A stretch of DNA of 16,680 bases from contig JAMPHH010000067.1 of the NCBI GenBank assembly GCA_023663505.1, forward strand, positions 1 through 16,680. The letters are read 5' to 3'. The notes under the pieces are model-generated. The model saw nothing but the letters and a program-made list of their open reading frames with translations, was not told where the DNA came from and made no database searches. Positions 1-7,924 of this stretch are shown here, piece by piece (positions within the stretch are counted from its first letter, which is position 1; the number at the start of each line of letters is the position of its first letter). Both the position numbers and the translations under genes were made by a program. Source of the stretch: Muribaculum sp. GTDB lineage: Bacteria > Bacillota > Clostridia > Lachnospirales > Lachnospiraceae.

Positions 1-35
1 ATTTTATGATATTCTTTTGAAACTTTTCAGGCACT

Positions 36-290
36 TCATAATTTTTTAAATGCTCCATATCCAGCCAGCTCTTTATTTCCTCTCGAATCAACCTTATAAG
101 CAATCTCATCATACCCTAAAGGATTATGCGCCCCTATCTGCGGCGTAACACCAAATTTAACATAGATAAGTCCCGGCTCCTTTTTCCCAATATCCACAAT
201 CGTTATTTCGTAATTGTAAATTACAATTTCTCCCGCATAATATTCTGAATAGAAATTTGTAGCCTCCTTCGTAATATCCTCAACCTCCAC
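36..290 (-). pseudogene. 5'-truncated DUF3888-like remnant
   Basis: The frame reads about 84 residues with a short conserved-looking core (IGAHNPLGYDEIAYKV) that resembles the C-terminal half of DUF3888 proteins, small secreted proteins of unknown function in Bacillus and Clostridium. The signal peptide and N-terminal half usual for that family are missing. The open frame extends upstream to position 353, but those extra codons lie inside the ppdK terminator hairpin and its T-tract and encode a low-complexity phenylalanine run, so they are not credible protein. The only other start is a GTG at 288-290 behind a run of seven G with too short a spacing to be a good ribosome site. I read it as the tail of a gene whose front was lost next to ppdK. 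The family match is from memory of its motif. Confidence 0.4.
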
Positions 291-300
291 GCTCCCCCCC

Positions 301-350
301 GAAAAGAAAAAGAAGGAAAAGAGCCTCACTGGGGTATCCGGCAAGGCTCT
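301..350 (-). terminator. Rho-independent terminator of ppdK
   Basis: On the minus strand, 17 nt after the ppdK stop codon, a stem AGAGCCT/AGGCTCT (344-350 with 320-326) with a 17-nt loop is followed by a T-rich tract (301-319) containing TTTTCCTTCTTTTTC. Position, stem and T-tract fit an intrinsic terminator. Confidence 0.75.
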
Positions 351-366
351 CATTACTGCTTATATT

Positions 367-2997
367 CTACTTCCCCGAATCAGCGATCGACGCCTGCGCC
401 GCCGCGAGCCTTGCTATAGGCACTCTAAACGGCGAACAGGACACATAATCCAAACCAATCCTATGGCAGAATTCCACGGAAGCAGGGTCGCCGCCATGCT
501 CTCCGCAGATACCGATATGCAAATCGGGATTCACAGGCTTGCCAAGCTTAATGGACAGCTCCATAAGCTTGCCCACGCCGGTCTGATCAAGCTTGGCAAA
601 CGGATCATTCTCAAAAATCTTCGTGTCATAATATGCATTCAGGAACTTCCCTGCATCATCGCGGGAGAATCCAAAGGTCATCTGGGTCAGGTCATTCGTG
701 CCAAAGCAGAAGAAATCGGCTTCCTTGGCAATCTCGTCCGCGGTAAGCGCCGCTCTGGGAATCTCAATCATAGTTCCCACCTCATAGTCAAGCTTGATGC
801 CCGATGCCGCGATCTCCGCGTCCGCCGTCTCCACAACCACCTTCTTGACAAACTTAAGCTCCTTGACCTCACAAACCAAAGGAATCATGATCTCAGGCTT
901 TACCGTCCAATCAGCATGCGCCTTCTGCACCTCGATTGCCGCGCGGATAACAGCCTTAGTCTGCATCTTGGCAATCTCGGGATAGGTGACAGCCAGACGG
1001 CAGCCCCTGTGCCCCATCATGGGGTTAAACTCATGCAGGGACGCGATGATAGTCTTGATAGCGTCAACAGATTTGCCCTGAGCCTTGGCAAGCTTCTCGA
1101 TATCAGCCTCCTCAGTGGGAACAAACTCGTGCAAAGGCGGGTCTAAGAAACGAATGGTGACAGGATTGCCCTCCAACGCCTCATAAAGCTGCTTGAAGTC
1201 ATTCTGCTGATAGGGCAGAATCTTCTCCAATGCCGCCTCTCTCTCCTCCACCGTGTCAGCGCATATCATCTCACGGAACGCCGCGATTCTGTTCTCGTCA
1301 AAGAACATATGCTCTGTACGGCAAAGCCCGATGCCCTCCGCGCCAAGCTCTCTCGCTTTTCTGGCGTCCGCAGGAGTGTCCGCGTTCGTGCGCACCTTCA
1401 GTCTGCGATATTTGTCAGCCCATGCCATAACCCGTCCGAACTCACCTGCGATCGTCGCGTCCACGGTCGGAATCTCGCCGTCATAAATATTGCCGGTGGT
1501 TCCGTCAATCGAAAGCCAGTCTCCCTCATGGAACTCCTTGCCTGCCAATGTAAACTTCTTATTCTCCTCGTCCATCGCGATATCCCCACAGCCGGATACA
1601 CAGCAGGTACCCATGCCGCGGGCAACCACTGCCGCATGGGAGGTCATGCCGCCGCGGACAGTCAATATTCCCTGTGCGACCTTCATGCCTGTGATGTCCT
1701 CGGGAGAGGTCTCCAAGCGCACCAAAACCACGCGCTCACCCTTCGCCGCCTGTGCCTCCGCATCCTCCGCGGTAAACACGATCTTACCGCAGGCAGCGCC
1801 GGGAGACGCGCCGAGTCCCTTACCCATGGGGGTAGCCGCCTTCAAAGCCGCCGCGTCAAACTGAGGGTGCAGCAGGGTGTCAAGATTGCGGGGATCGATC
1901 ATCGCGACCGCCTCCTTCTCGCTCCTCATACCCTCGTCCACCAAGTCGCAGGCAATCTTAAGCGCCGCCTGCGCGGTTCTCTTGCCATTTCTGGTCTGCA
2001 GCATATACAGCTTGCCATGCTCCACGGTAAACTCCATGTCCTGCATGTCTCTGTAATGACTCTCCAAGGTCTTGCACACATCTTCAAACTGTGCAAACGC
2101 CTCGGGGAACTTGTCCGCCATCTCCGCAATCTTCATAGGGGTGCGCACACCTGCAACCACGTCCTCGCCCTGCGCGTTGGTGAGGAACTCGCCGAACAGT
2201 CCCTTCGCACCGGTGGCAGGGTCACGGGTGAACGCAACACCTGTACCGCAGTCATCGCCCATGTTGCCAAATGCCATGGACTGCACATTGACAGCGGTTC
2301 CCCAAGAATAAGGGATATCGTTGTCCCGGCGGTACACGTTCGCGCGGGGATTGTCCCAAGAACGGAACACCGCCTTGATCGCACCCATAAGCTGTTCCTT
2401 GGGATCGTCAGGGAAATCCGCGCCGATCTTGGACTTGTATTCAGCCTTGAACTGTGACGCAAGCTCCTTCAAGTCCTCCGCCGTAAGCTCAACGTCCTGC
2501 TTCACGCCCTTCTTTTCCTTCATCTCATCAATGAGCTGTTCGAAATATTTCTTCCCCACCTCCATGACAACGTCGGAATACATCTGTATAAATCTTCTGT
2601 AGCAGTCCCACGCCCAACGGGGATTGCCGGACTTCTCGGCAATGACATTGACCACCTGCTCGTTCAGCCCCAGATTCAGGATCGTATCCATCATGCCGGG
2701 CATGGAAGCCCTTGCGCCGGAGCGTACAGACACAAGCAGAGGATTCTCCAAATCCCCAAACCTCTTGCCCGTGATCTCCTCCATCTTCACAATATGATCG
2801 TTGATCTGGCTCTGGATCTCTGCATTGATCTCACGCCCGTCCTCGTAATATTGTGTGCACGCCTCTGTCGTGATCGTGAAGCCCTGCGGAACGGGAAGCC
2901 CGATATTGGTCATCTCCGCCAGATTCGCACCCTTGCCGCCCAGCAGCTCGCGCATGTCGGCGTTGCCCTCAGTGAACAAGTAAACCCATTTTTTCAT
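367..2997 (-). CDS. ppdK: Pyruvate, phosphate dikinase (EC 2.7.9.1)
   Basis: An 876-residue protein of full family length that interconverts pyruvate + ATP + Pi and phosphoenolpyruvate + AMP + PPi in the cytoplasm; in clostridia it commonly serves PPi-linked glycolysis. Domains in order: N-terminal ATP-grasp nucleotide domain (about 1-340, with GGKGANLAEM at 20-29 and VRSGARASMPGMMDT near 91-105), the swivelling phosphohistidine domain with GGMTSHAAVVARGMG at 449-463, and a C-terminal PEP/pyruvate TIM barrel. Catalytic His is H454, the neighbouring regulatory-type Thr is T452, and the barrel Cys is C831 in HIGICGEHGGDP; these line up closely with His455 and Cys831 of the Clostridium symbiosum enzyme. 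GEGIGLCRTEHMFF-type and FGTNDLTQM motifs are intact. The ATG is preceded by GAGGGAG about 8 nt upstream. It has its own promoter and terminator, so it is probably a single-gene unit. Confidence 0.97.
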   Translation of the reverse strand: MKKWVYLFTEGNADMRELLGGKGANLAEMTNIGLPVPQGFTITTEACTQYYEDGREINAEIQSQINDHIVKMEEITGKRFGDLENPLLVSVRSGARASMPGMMDTILNLGLNEQVVNVIAEKSGNPRWAWDCYRRFIQMYSDVVMEVGKKYFEQLIDEMKEKKGVKQDVELTAEDLKELASQFKAEYKSKIGADFPDDPKEQLMGAIKAVFRSWDNPRANVYRRDNDIPYSWGTAVNVQSMAFGNMGDDCGTGVAFTRDPATGAKGLFGEFLTNAQGEDVVAGVRTPMKIAEMADKFPEAFAQFEDVCKTLESHYRDMQDMEFTVEHGKLYMLQTRNGKRTAQAALKIACDLVDEGMRSEKEAVAMIDPRNLDTLLHPQFDAAALKAATPMGKGLGASPGAACGKIVFTAEDAEAQAAKGERVVLVRLETSPEDITGMKVAQGILTVRGGMTSHAAVVARGMGTCCVSGCGDIAMDEENKKFTLAGKEFHEGDWLSIDGTTGNIYDGEIPTVDATIAGEFGRVMAWADKYRRLKVRTNADTPADARKARELGAEGIGLCRTEHMFFDENRIAAFREMICADTVEEREAALEKILPYQQNDFKQLYEALEGNPVTIRFLDPPLHEFVPTEEADIEKLAKAQGKSVDAIKTIIASLHEFNPMMGHRGCRLAVTYPEIAKMQTKAVIRAAIEVQKAHADWTVKPEIMIPLVCEVKELKFVKKVVVETADAEIAASGIKLDYEVGTMIEIPRAALTADEIAKEADFFCFGTNDLTQMTFGFSRDDAGKFLNAYYDTKIFENDPFAKLDQTGVGKLMELSIKLGKPVNPDLHIGICGEHGGDPASVEFCHRIGLDYVSCSPFRVPIARLAAAQASIADSGK

Positions 2998-3041
2998 AAA
3001 AAATCTCCCTCTTTTCTTTTAGAACTTTTCCAAACATACCC

Positions 3042-3069
3042 ATTATATCATGTGTGAAAAAAATATCAA
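3042..3069 (-). promoter_or_regulatory. Predicted SigA-type promoter of ppdK
   Basis: The minus strand carries TTGATA (3064-3069), a 16-nt spacer and a perfect TATAAT (3042-3047), about 45 nt before the ppdK ATG. The -35 box overlaps the stop codon of the upstream phosphodiesterase gene, so ppdK can be transcribed independently of it. Confidence 0.7.
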
Positions 3070-3902
3070 GTCTGAGGTAAAAAACTGTCGAAGATAAAAA
3101 TATCAAAGTGCTTTCTCGCCCTGTTAAGCTCCTCCTGACTCTTGATCGTCCATGCCACCGCCGTGTTATGATACAGCCTCCTGCATATCCTGCGGGACAG
3201 AACACTGTAATAAATATGATGATATGCCACGAAATCGGGTTTGCCGATAAAGTTGACCAGCAGGTTCTGCACTACGAAATAAGCCGGTCCCCGAAACGTC
3301 CCTTCCTTGGAAAAAGCGTCCGCAAGCTGCCCGCGCATCACCTTCCCGTGATGGCAGCGAAACCACCAAAGGGCAATCGGATTAAAGGACTCCATGCAAT
3401 ACAGCCCGCGATATTCCCTAAGGAGCCTGTCCGCAATCGGACACAGGGACATATCCATGTATTCCATCTTAAACTCCACGATCAAGGGCACCCTTCCGTC
3501 CACAAGCCTTAACACGTCCTCAAACTTAGGGATATGCTGCGCGGAATTGCACAACGGGAACTGCTGCAGCTCCTCATAGGTGTAATCGCTCACTCTCCCC
3601 TCCACTCCGCAGACGCGGCTTAGGGTCTCGTCATGAAATACCACCGGAATCCTGTCCTTGGAGAGACGGATATCCAATTCTATCCCATATCCTGCCTCAA
3701 CCGCCTTGGCAAATGCCGCCATGGAATTCTCCGGTGCGTCAGATTCATTATCATGCAGCCCCCTGTGCGCATAATACCATTTTCTAAACGGGGCTGACGA
3801 GGGCTTGTGCCATATACGGGGCATGATCATCAACATATAAAGCAGCGGCTGCGCAACGATCACGATTACCGCGAGCTTCAACAACAGATACAATATACTC
3901 AT
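3066..3902 (-). CDS. Membrane-anchored glycerophosphodiester phosphodiesterase family protein
   Basis: A 278-residue protein with one N-terminal membrane segment (about 3-28) followed by a GDPD TIM-barrel domain. Family enzymes hydrolyse glycerophosphodiesters to glycerol-3-phosphate and an alcohol. Catalytic and metal-site motifs are visible: HRG (46-48), PENS with E58, ELD (75-77), HDETL (90-94) and VEFK (142-145). These match the GlpQ/UgpQ fold, so the enzyme should be active. Length is typical for an anchored member. The start ATG has AGAGGAAG 5 nt upstream. It is preceded by gtrA and followed by ppdK at 68 nt, but the intervening ppdK promoter suggests separate units. Because it sits beside surface-glycan genes, a role in turning over glycerophosphate polymers or lipids is possible; this is inference, and the active-site side of the membrane is not certain. 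Confidence 0.88.
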   Translation of the reverse strand: MSILYLLLKLAVIVIVAQPLLYMLMIMPRIWHKPSSAPFRKWYYAHRGLHDNESDAPENSMAAFAKAVEAGYGIELDIRLSKDRIPVVFHDETLSRVCGVEGRVSDYTYEELQQFPLCNSAQHIPKFEDVLRLVDGRVPLIVEFKMEYMDMSLCPIADRLLREYRGLYCMESFNPIALWWFRCHHGKVMRGQLADAFSKEGTFRGPAYFVVQNLLVNFIGKPDFVAYHHIYYSVLSRRICRRLYHNTAVAWTIKSQEELNRARKHFDIFIFDSFLPQT

Positions 3903-3924
3903 TTTTCTTCCTCTTTCCTGTCAA

Positions 3925-3945
3925 GGCTCAGCACAGGGCTGAACC
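3925..3945 (-). other. Hairpin in the leader of the phosphodiesterase gene
   Basis: GGTTCAGC and GCTGAGCC pair as 8 bp (one G-T) around a 5-nt loop, ending 22 nt before the phosphodiesterase ATG. No T-tract follows, so a terminator is unlikely. It could be a leader structure or a protein-binding palindrome. No convincing -35/-10 pair was found between gtrA and this gene. Confidence 0.35.
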
Positions 3946-4006
3946 GTTACCTGATTTTCCGCAATCGAGTTTACACCTCTTGGGCAAATAATGCAATGAC
4001 CTTTAG

Positions 4007-4024
4007 AAGTTTTTAAGAAAACTT
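4007..4024 (-). other. AT-rich hairpin just downstream of gtrA
   Basis: A 7-bp stem AAGTTTT/AAAACTT with a TAAG loop lies about 10 nt after the gtrA stop. It is too weak and lacks a clean T-tract, so I call it only a possible attenuator or weak terminator of the glycan block. Confidence 0.25.
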
Positions 4025-4034
4025 TTCATAAATC

Positions 4035-4514
4035 TTACTTGGCGCGTTGACGATACGCCCAATACTTATTCAGCACATAATTCATAGGGACGGTGATCAA
4101 CAGATTTAACCCCGCCGCCAACAGCTCACCCAGAAACCGCGCATCCGCCTGCTCCAACCCGTGTCCCGCAAACCATAACGCCAAGGGCTCCATGAAACGC
4201 CCTATTTTCACGATATCGATCCATAGAGCCAAGAGCGCCGCATGTGCCAGATACCCCCATAAATATGCGATATAGGTCTTGCAAAACACCCTCCACCAGA
4301 CTCTTTGCTCCCCGTCCTTACGCTCCTTAAACACATATTTATTGTTCCAATAATACGCATTTATCACACTTAAGGAAAACCCGATAAAGCTGGCGGGAAT
4401 ATAATGCATTCTGAAAAAAACCAGAACTGCGTAAACACCCTCGCTGATAAGCGTGTTCGACACCCCCACCAATGCAAATTTAACAAATTGCCAGATACTT
4501 GCCTTTTTTTTCAT
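4035..4514 (-). CDS. gtrA: GtrA-family membrane protein (putative lipid-linked sugar flippase)
   Basis: A 159-residue protein with four predicted membrane segments (about 10-30, 38-56, 82-102, 128-148). The family hallmarks are present: FVKFALVGVSNTL at the N-terminus, NAYYWNNKYVFK after helix 2 and the tail NYVLNKYWAYR. GtrA/DPMS3-type proteins are thought to translocate polyprenyl-phosphate sugars or support the partner GtrB enzyme. The ATG has AGGGG 8 nt upstream, at the end of a 66-nt structured leader. It follows membrane protein A by 156 nt, unlike the tightly coupled genes upstream, and probably has its own promoter. With the GtrB-like enzyme and the large membrane proteins it completes a three-component Gtr set. 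The family call is strong; the transported sugar is unknown. Confidence 0.9.
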   Translation of the reverse strand: MKKKASIWQFVKFALVGVSNTLISEGVYAVLVFFRMHYIPASFIGFSLSVINAYYWNNKYVFKERKDGEQRVWWRVFCKTYIAYLWGYLAHAALLALWIDIVKIGRFMEPLALWFAGHGLEQADARFLGELLAAGLNLLITVPMNYVLNKYWAYRQRAK

Positions 4515-4518
4515 TCAT

Positions 4519-4584
4519 ATACCCCTGTATATCGCAGGTTTTATCTGCGATACTACAGTCTGATAGACTGCACCAATAAATAGT
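4519..4584 (-). repeat. Conserved two-hairpin leader, copy A (before gtrA)
   Basis: This 66-nt segment is shared with 9021-9087 in the same orientation. The distal 31 nt (4554-4584) are identical in the two copies. In RNA sense the order is: an A/T-rich start, hairpin 1 CAGTCT-ATC-AGACTG (4556-4570), hairpin 2 with an 8-bp stem TATCGCAG/CTGCGATA (4530-4552), then the GGGG ribosome site. Hairpin 2 differs in sequence between the copies but keeps its 7-bp base stem. A candidate promoter lies just upstream: TTGGCA (4617-4622), 16 nt, AAAAAT (4595-4600). The leader therefore looks like a regulated 5' untranslated region; what it binds is unknown. Confidence 0.7.
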
Positions 4585-4612
4585 TTGAAAATTTATTTTT
4601 AAACTTCCAAAC
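4583..4612 (-). terminator. Possible weak terminator or hairpin between membrane protein A and gtrA
   Basis: GTTTGGAAGTTT pairs with AAATTTTCAAAC (12 bp, two G-U) around a 6-nt loop, followed by TATTTATTGG. The stem is A/T-rich and the T-tract poor, and it overlaps the candidate -10 box of the gtrA leader, so the two readings compete. Confidence 0.3.
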
Positions 4613-4670
4613 ATGCTGCCAACGGCGGCACAAACAATCAATGGAAAGAAGCGCTTGCCTCCCGGCATCA

Positions 4671-6449
4671 TCACCCGCGGAAATAATACCGCACGTATTT
4701 TCCGTCCACCATATCAGTGTAACCAAAATCGTTCTCGATATATTGCATGATCCAGCTGTCCTCCGCTTCCTTAAGCTCCCCGTACCAACAATCCACCACG
4801 ATCACGTCCGGGGTCTTCTCGGGATACAGCTCCCAATACGTCAGCAGCCGCTCGTCATAACTGGTGGGATCCACAATCGAAAAGTGACAGACCTGCGCCC
4901 CCGTGAACATATAGGGAGATGTCCCCGCCGTTCCCACCATATTGGTCACGATCAGACATTTGCTGCCCTCTCCCACATATTTCTGAAATTCCTCATAGGT
5001 ACTGTTGGTAATATATGCCTGCATATAATTGGTGATAATGCCCGCCGAGGGACCCTTGCGGATAATCCCCCCAACGCCAAGCACCGTATTGGTCGGCGTT
5101 TTGCCCGCCCGCAGCGTGAAGCCCTTGCCAAACACGGACACGAAGGCAAGGGAGAAAAGCAGTAGGTAAATCCAAGGTCTCCCCCTTTGCCCGCACTGCT
5201 CCTCCAAGGCAATCACGATTGCCGCCACGCCCAGTAATATCCCCGTCAGCCCGTGGGGAATCGCATACCAGACCCCCAGATCACTCATATAAATGACCGC
5301 AAGGATCGTCAGCGCACTCCCCGACAGCCCGATTGCGAGCGCCTTCCTTCGCCCGTCAGCCCTTCTCCAGACCAACGCGGCTGCCAACAGGATCACGATC
5401 AGGTGAATCTGCGGCTCCTCGTATCCCTTCCTCGGCACAAGCCAATAGAAAAGCTGAACCGCCTCCCCCGCGATCACCAGCCAAACCGCCAAAATCGGAA
5501 GCCCCGGCTTATGAGCATCGGAGCCCTCCCTTTCCCAAAGCCTGCCCGTAATCCGCCATAACACAAGGGCAATGACAAGAATAACCGCCATCAGGACGGC
5601 AAATGTCTTAAAATCCCTGAGCAGCGCCGTCGCTCTGGACTCCGCGGTCAGCGACATGTCATGCGTCAGGTCAAAATCCACCACATACCGCACATTCCGA
5701 AGGAACTCCTCCAAGGTGACATGAGACAGCACCCGCCACAGCCACACCGCAGCGCTGACCGCACAGGTTCCCGCAAAGATAAGACAGTCCGCCAAGCCCC
5801 TCACCCGCCCCTGCCTCCTGTAAGACCTCCAAAAGATACATATCAGCAAAAAAGGAAACAACACCAGACTGGACGGATAGGACAAGACCTCAAACGCCAT
5901 TCCGAGCCCCGCCGCAACGAGCCATAAAAAGCGTCTTGACAGACCCGAGCCGGAATCCGAGGAATTTTGCTCCCCTGTATCATGCTGCATCAACGACAGA
6001 ACGATCACCGTATAAAACCAAACCTGTAAATTAGAGAACTCCGGTATCTGTATGATCTTGGGCACAATGTTAAAATAGCAAAGCCCCAACAGAAAGGCAT
6101 ACTCCTTTTCCATAAAACGTTCTAAGCTTTTGCACAGCCATAAGGATAAAGCCAATTGAATCAATGTGGTACAGACGCGCAGGAAAATCACCACTCCCGT
6201 GACAGTGCCCGTCACGGCAGCGTAGACCTTCATCAGCAATACGCACAGAAAGGCAGATGTCTGATGCGGCTCCCACATCGTGCCAAACAGCGTGTCCCCC
6301 GACATATTACGGTAAGCCATCACCACCTGATACTCCTCGTCCAAGGTATAATCCACCAGTATAACCTTGAGAGCCGCCAGCACACTGCCAGCGATCAACA
6401 ATATTTTAAGAAGCTTCAGCCACTTCCTTGTATTGAAGGACACGCTCAT
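4671..6449 (-). CDS. Large multi-spanning membrane protein A, GT-C-like glycosyltransferase candidate
   Basis: A 592-residue protein with about ten to twelve hydrophobic segments and a soluble C-terminal domain of about 110 residues. Directly after the first membrane segment it carries DEEYQVVMAYR (37-47) and then MWEPHQTSAF (58-67); an acidic pair after helix 1 is the usual catalytic-site signature of GT-C glycosyltransferases, which use polyprenyl-phosphate sugars on the outer face. No family was recognised with certainty, so the activity is inferred. It is clearly homologous to the protein at 9147-10892 at both ends (21 of 31 residues match over 37-67; shared DGKY-RYY tail). I chose the ATG at 6447-6449: it overlaps the GT2 stop as ATGA and has AGGAG and GGAG upstream. 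An ATG 21 nt earlier is possible but has poorer spacing. Its likely role is final sugar transfer. Confidence 0.8.
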   Translation of the reverse strand: MSVSFNTRKWLKLLKILLIAGSVLAALKVILVDYTLDEEYQVVMAYRNMSGDTLFGTMWEPHQTSAFLCVLLMKVYAAVTGTVTGVVIFLRVCTTLIQLALSLWLCKSLERFMEKEYAFLLGLCYFNIVPKIIQIPEFSNLQVWFYTVIVLSLMQHDTGEQNSSDSGSGLSRRFLWLVAAGLGMAFEVLSYPSSLVLFPFLLICIFWRSYRRQGRVRGLADCLIFAGTCAVSAAVWLWRVLSHVTLEEFLRNVRYVVDFDLTHDMSLTAESRATALLRDFKTFAVLMAVILVIALVLWRITGRLWEREGSDAHKPGLPILAVWLVIAGEAVQLFYWLVPRKGYEEPQIHLIVILLAAALVWRRADGRRKALAIGLSGSALTILAVIYMSDLGVWYAIPHGLTGILLGVAAIVIALEEQCGQRGRPWIYLLLFSLAFVSVFGKGFTLRAGKTPTNTVLGVGGIIRKGPSAGIITNYMQAYITNSTYEEFQKYVGEGSKCLIVTNMVGTAGTSPYMFTGAQVCHFSIVDPTSYDERLLTYWELYPEKTPDVIVVDCWYGELKEAEDSWIMQYIENDFGYTDMVDGKYVRYYFRG

Positions 6450-7393
6450 GCTCTCTCCTTCTCCTGACATTCGGGCTCCCTCTCCTCGTCAATGATAAAC
6501 GGAGGTCTGGAGCGGGACGCGTCCAAGGTTCTCCACAGATATTCCCCAAGTATCCCGAGCATGGACAGTATCAATCCCGCAGACAGCAAAATCACGCACA
6601 TCAGGGACGCCCAGCCGATGATGGGAACCCCCTTTGTGAAATATTCCACCAACACACTGACAAGAAGCGCCAGTGCAAACAGGTCAAACACCACCCCGAT
6701 ACCTGTCATAAAGCGGATAGGCGCATAGGAAAAGCTCAGCATGGAATCCACCACCAGCTTGAACTTCTTGGCAAGGGTCCACCTTGACTTGCCCTTCTCC
6801 CTGTCTTTCCTGTCAAAATACACCATATCCGTCCGAAAGCCTGCCCACAGCACCTGCAGGGTCAGACTGGAATTCTTCTCGTCCAGACGCTCCAACACCT
6901 CGATCACCTTGCGGTCTATCAGATAGCAGTCACAGCCTCCCACGGGCATATTTTTGTTGACGAACCTGCGCACCATCGCATAATACAGATTGGCAAAAAA
7001 CACCTTGACGCGATTCTCGTCCCGGGAGCGTCTGACCGCGAGCACCACCTTGTTGCCCTTCTTCCAGCTCTCATACATCTCGAGGATCAGGGTGGAATCC
7101 TCCTGCAGATCCGCCTGCTTCGTCACGGCGCAGTCGCCGCTGCAGACGCTCAAGCCCGCCAACAGGGCTGCATGTTCCCCAAAATTGCGGGAAAGCTTGA
7201 CCAGTCTGACGTGAGCGTCCAATGCCTTGATCTCGTTCATGATCCTCCAAGAATCGTCCCCCGAGCCGTCGTCAACGAACACCAGTTCATAGTCGCCAAG
7301 CTTCCCCAGAATCTTGTCCTTCATATCCTGATACAGGTCCATCAGAGTGTCTTCATTATAATAAACCGGAACCACGATGGATAATTTGCTCAT
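6446..7393 (-). CDS. GtrB-like family 2 glycosyltransferase (polyprenyl-phosphate sugar synthase)
   Basis: A 315-residue protein: GT-A domain (about 1-220) followed by two membrane segments (about 228-250 and 259-281) and a GEYLWRTLDASRSRPPFII tail, the plan of GtrB/dolichol-phosphate mannose synthase-like enzymes. Motifs: SIVVPVYYNE (5-14), FVDDGS (39-44), KLSRNFGEHAAL (66-77), and TKQADLQED (91-99), where the first Asp of the usual DADLQD is Gln, a position that is often Ser or other in this family. It probably loads a sugar from a nucleotide donor on undecaprenyl phosphate at the cytoplasmic face. I chose the ATG at 7391-7393 because GGGGAT lies 5 nt upstream; an in-frame ATG at 7403-7405 lacks a ribosome site. 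It is coupled to the next gene by a 4-nt overlap. Confidence 0.92.
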   Translation of the reverse strand: MSKLSIVVPVYYNEDTLMDLYQDMKDKILGKLGDYELVFVDDGSGDDSWRIMNEIKALDAHVRLVKLSRNFGEHAALLAGLSVCSGDCAVTKQADLQEDSTLILEMYESWKKGNKVVLAVRRSRDENRVKVFFANLYYAMVRRFVNKNMPVGGCDCYLIDRKVIEVLERLDEKNSSLTLQVLWAGFRTDMVYFDRKDREKGKSRWTLAKKFKLVVDSMLSFSYAPIRFMTGIGVVFDLFALALLVSVLVEYFTKGVPIIGWASLMCVILLSAGLILSMLGILGEYLWRTLDASRSRPPFIIDEEREPECQEKERA

Positions 7394-7470
7394 ACTAATC
7401 CCCATTTCTGCGCTACCCGCGCTTCGACGATGTTGAAGCCGCGCATCAGCAGCTTTGCGGCATGCCTCAC
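7390..7470 (-). CDS. Possible 26-residue mini-ORF coupled to both neighbours
   Basis: A frame starting with GTG at 7468-7470 overlaps the cupin stop as GTGA and ends with TGA at 7390-7392, overlapping the GT2 start as ATGA. It would encode MRHAAKLLMRGF followed by NIVEARVAQKWGLV. GGGAG lies about 11 nt before the GTG. Third codon positions are mostly G or C, as in the real genes here. Function is unknown. It could be a translational-coupling peptide, the tail of a gene lost by deletion, or chance; a hairpin (CGCG-CTTC/GAAGCGCG) also lies inside it. Confidence 0.35.
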   Translation of the reverse strand: MRHAAKLLMRGFNIVEARVAQKWGLV

Positions 7471-7883
7471 AGCCTGCCGATCTCCCTCAGATAATCATGA
7501 TAATCCCTGATATACTCCGCGCCGTCATAATGCCTGCTGCACAGCACCAAAAGAATGGAATCCGACGAAAAATCATACATATCCTTCCAGAGCATAGGCG
7601 GCAGATACAGCCCCATACCGGGCTGATCCAGCTCGATCACGGCGCTCTCCTCGCCGTTGTCCACGCGCACCTTGCTGCTTCCGCCCACATTCACCAACAA
7701 AAACTCCGTCTCCCTGTTGGCGTGCTGTCCGCGAACCACCGTATCGTCGGAGCCATAGATATAGAATACCCTTTTGATGTCAAAGGGAATATCCATTCCG
7801 TCTCCTTCGATCACGACAAGATTCCCTCTCTCGTCGCCCAAATCCCTGAAAAATAATATTTTGTACTGCTCCTCAAGTTTCAT
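7467..7883 (-). CDS. WxcM-like cupin, FdtA/QdtA-type dTDP-sugar 3,4-ketoisomerase
   Basis: A 138-residue single-domain cupin, typical length for the family. It should isomerise dTDP-4-keto-6-deoxyglucose to the 3-keto sugar in the cytoplasm, feeding the adjacent aminotransferase. Family landmarks: DERGNLVVIE (17-26), PFDIKRVFYIYG (33-44, containing the conserved active-site Tyr41), VRGQHAN (50-56), LYLPPMLWKDMYDF (92-105) and the tail YDGAEYIRDYHDYL. The conserved RG-HAH motif has its second His replaced by Asn (N56), while H54 is kept. The ATG has AGGGG 8 nt upstream. It lies 41 nt after the aminotransferase and touches the mini-ORF or GT2 region downstream. Product (Fuc3N or Qui3N series) cannot be told from sequence alone. 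Confidence 0.85.
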   Translation of the reverse strand: MKLEEQYKILFFRDLGDERGNLVVIEGDGMDIPFDIKRVFYIYGSDDTVVRGQHANRETEFLLVNVGGSSKVRVDNGEESAVIELDQPGMGLYLPPMLWKDMYDFSSDSILLVLCSRHYDGAEYIRDYHDYLREIGRL

Positions 7884-7924
7884 AAATGATACCCCTGTCT
7901 GTTTTTCTGCGGATCAGCCCGCCG

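Noticed and set aside
463..1146. A 227-codon plus-strand frame inside ppdK
   Set aside because: Same antisense shadow pattern; no family resemblance.
1309..2457. A 382-codon open frame on the plus strand opposite ppdK
   Set aside because: It mirrors the codon structure of a certain ppdK gene, has composition typical of antisense frames (rich in Arg, His, Leu) and shows no recognisable domain or ribosome site.
4480..4674. A 64-codon minus-strand frame between membrane protein A and gtrA
   Set aside because: It runs through the conserved leader hairpins and out of frame into gtrA; the leader explanation fits better.
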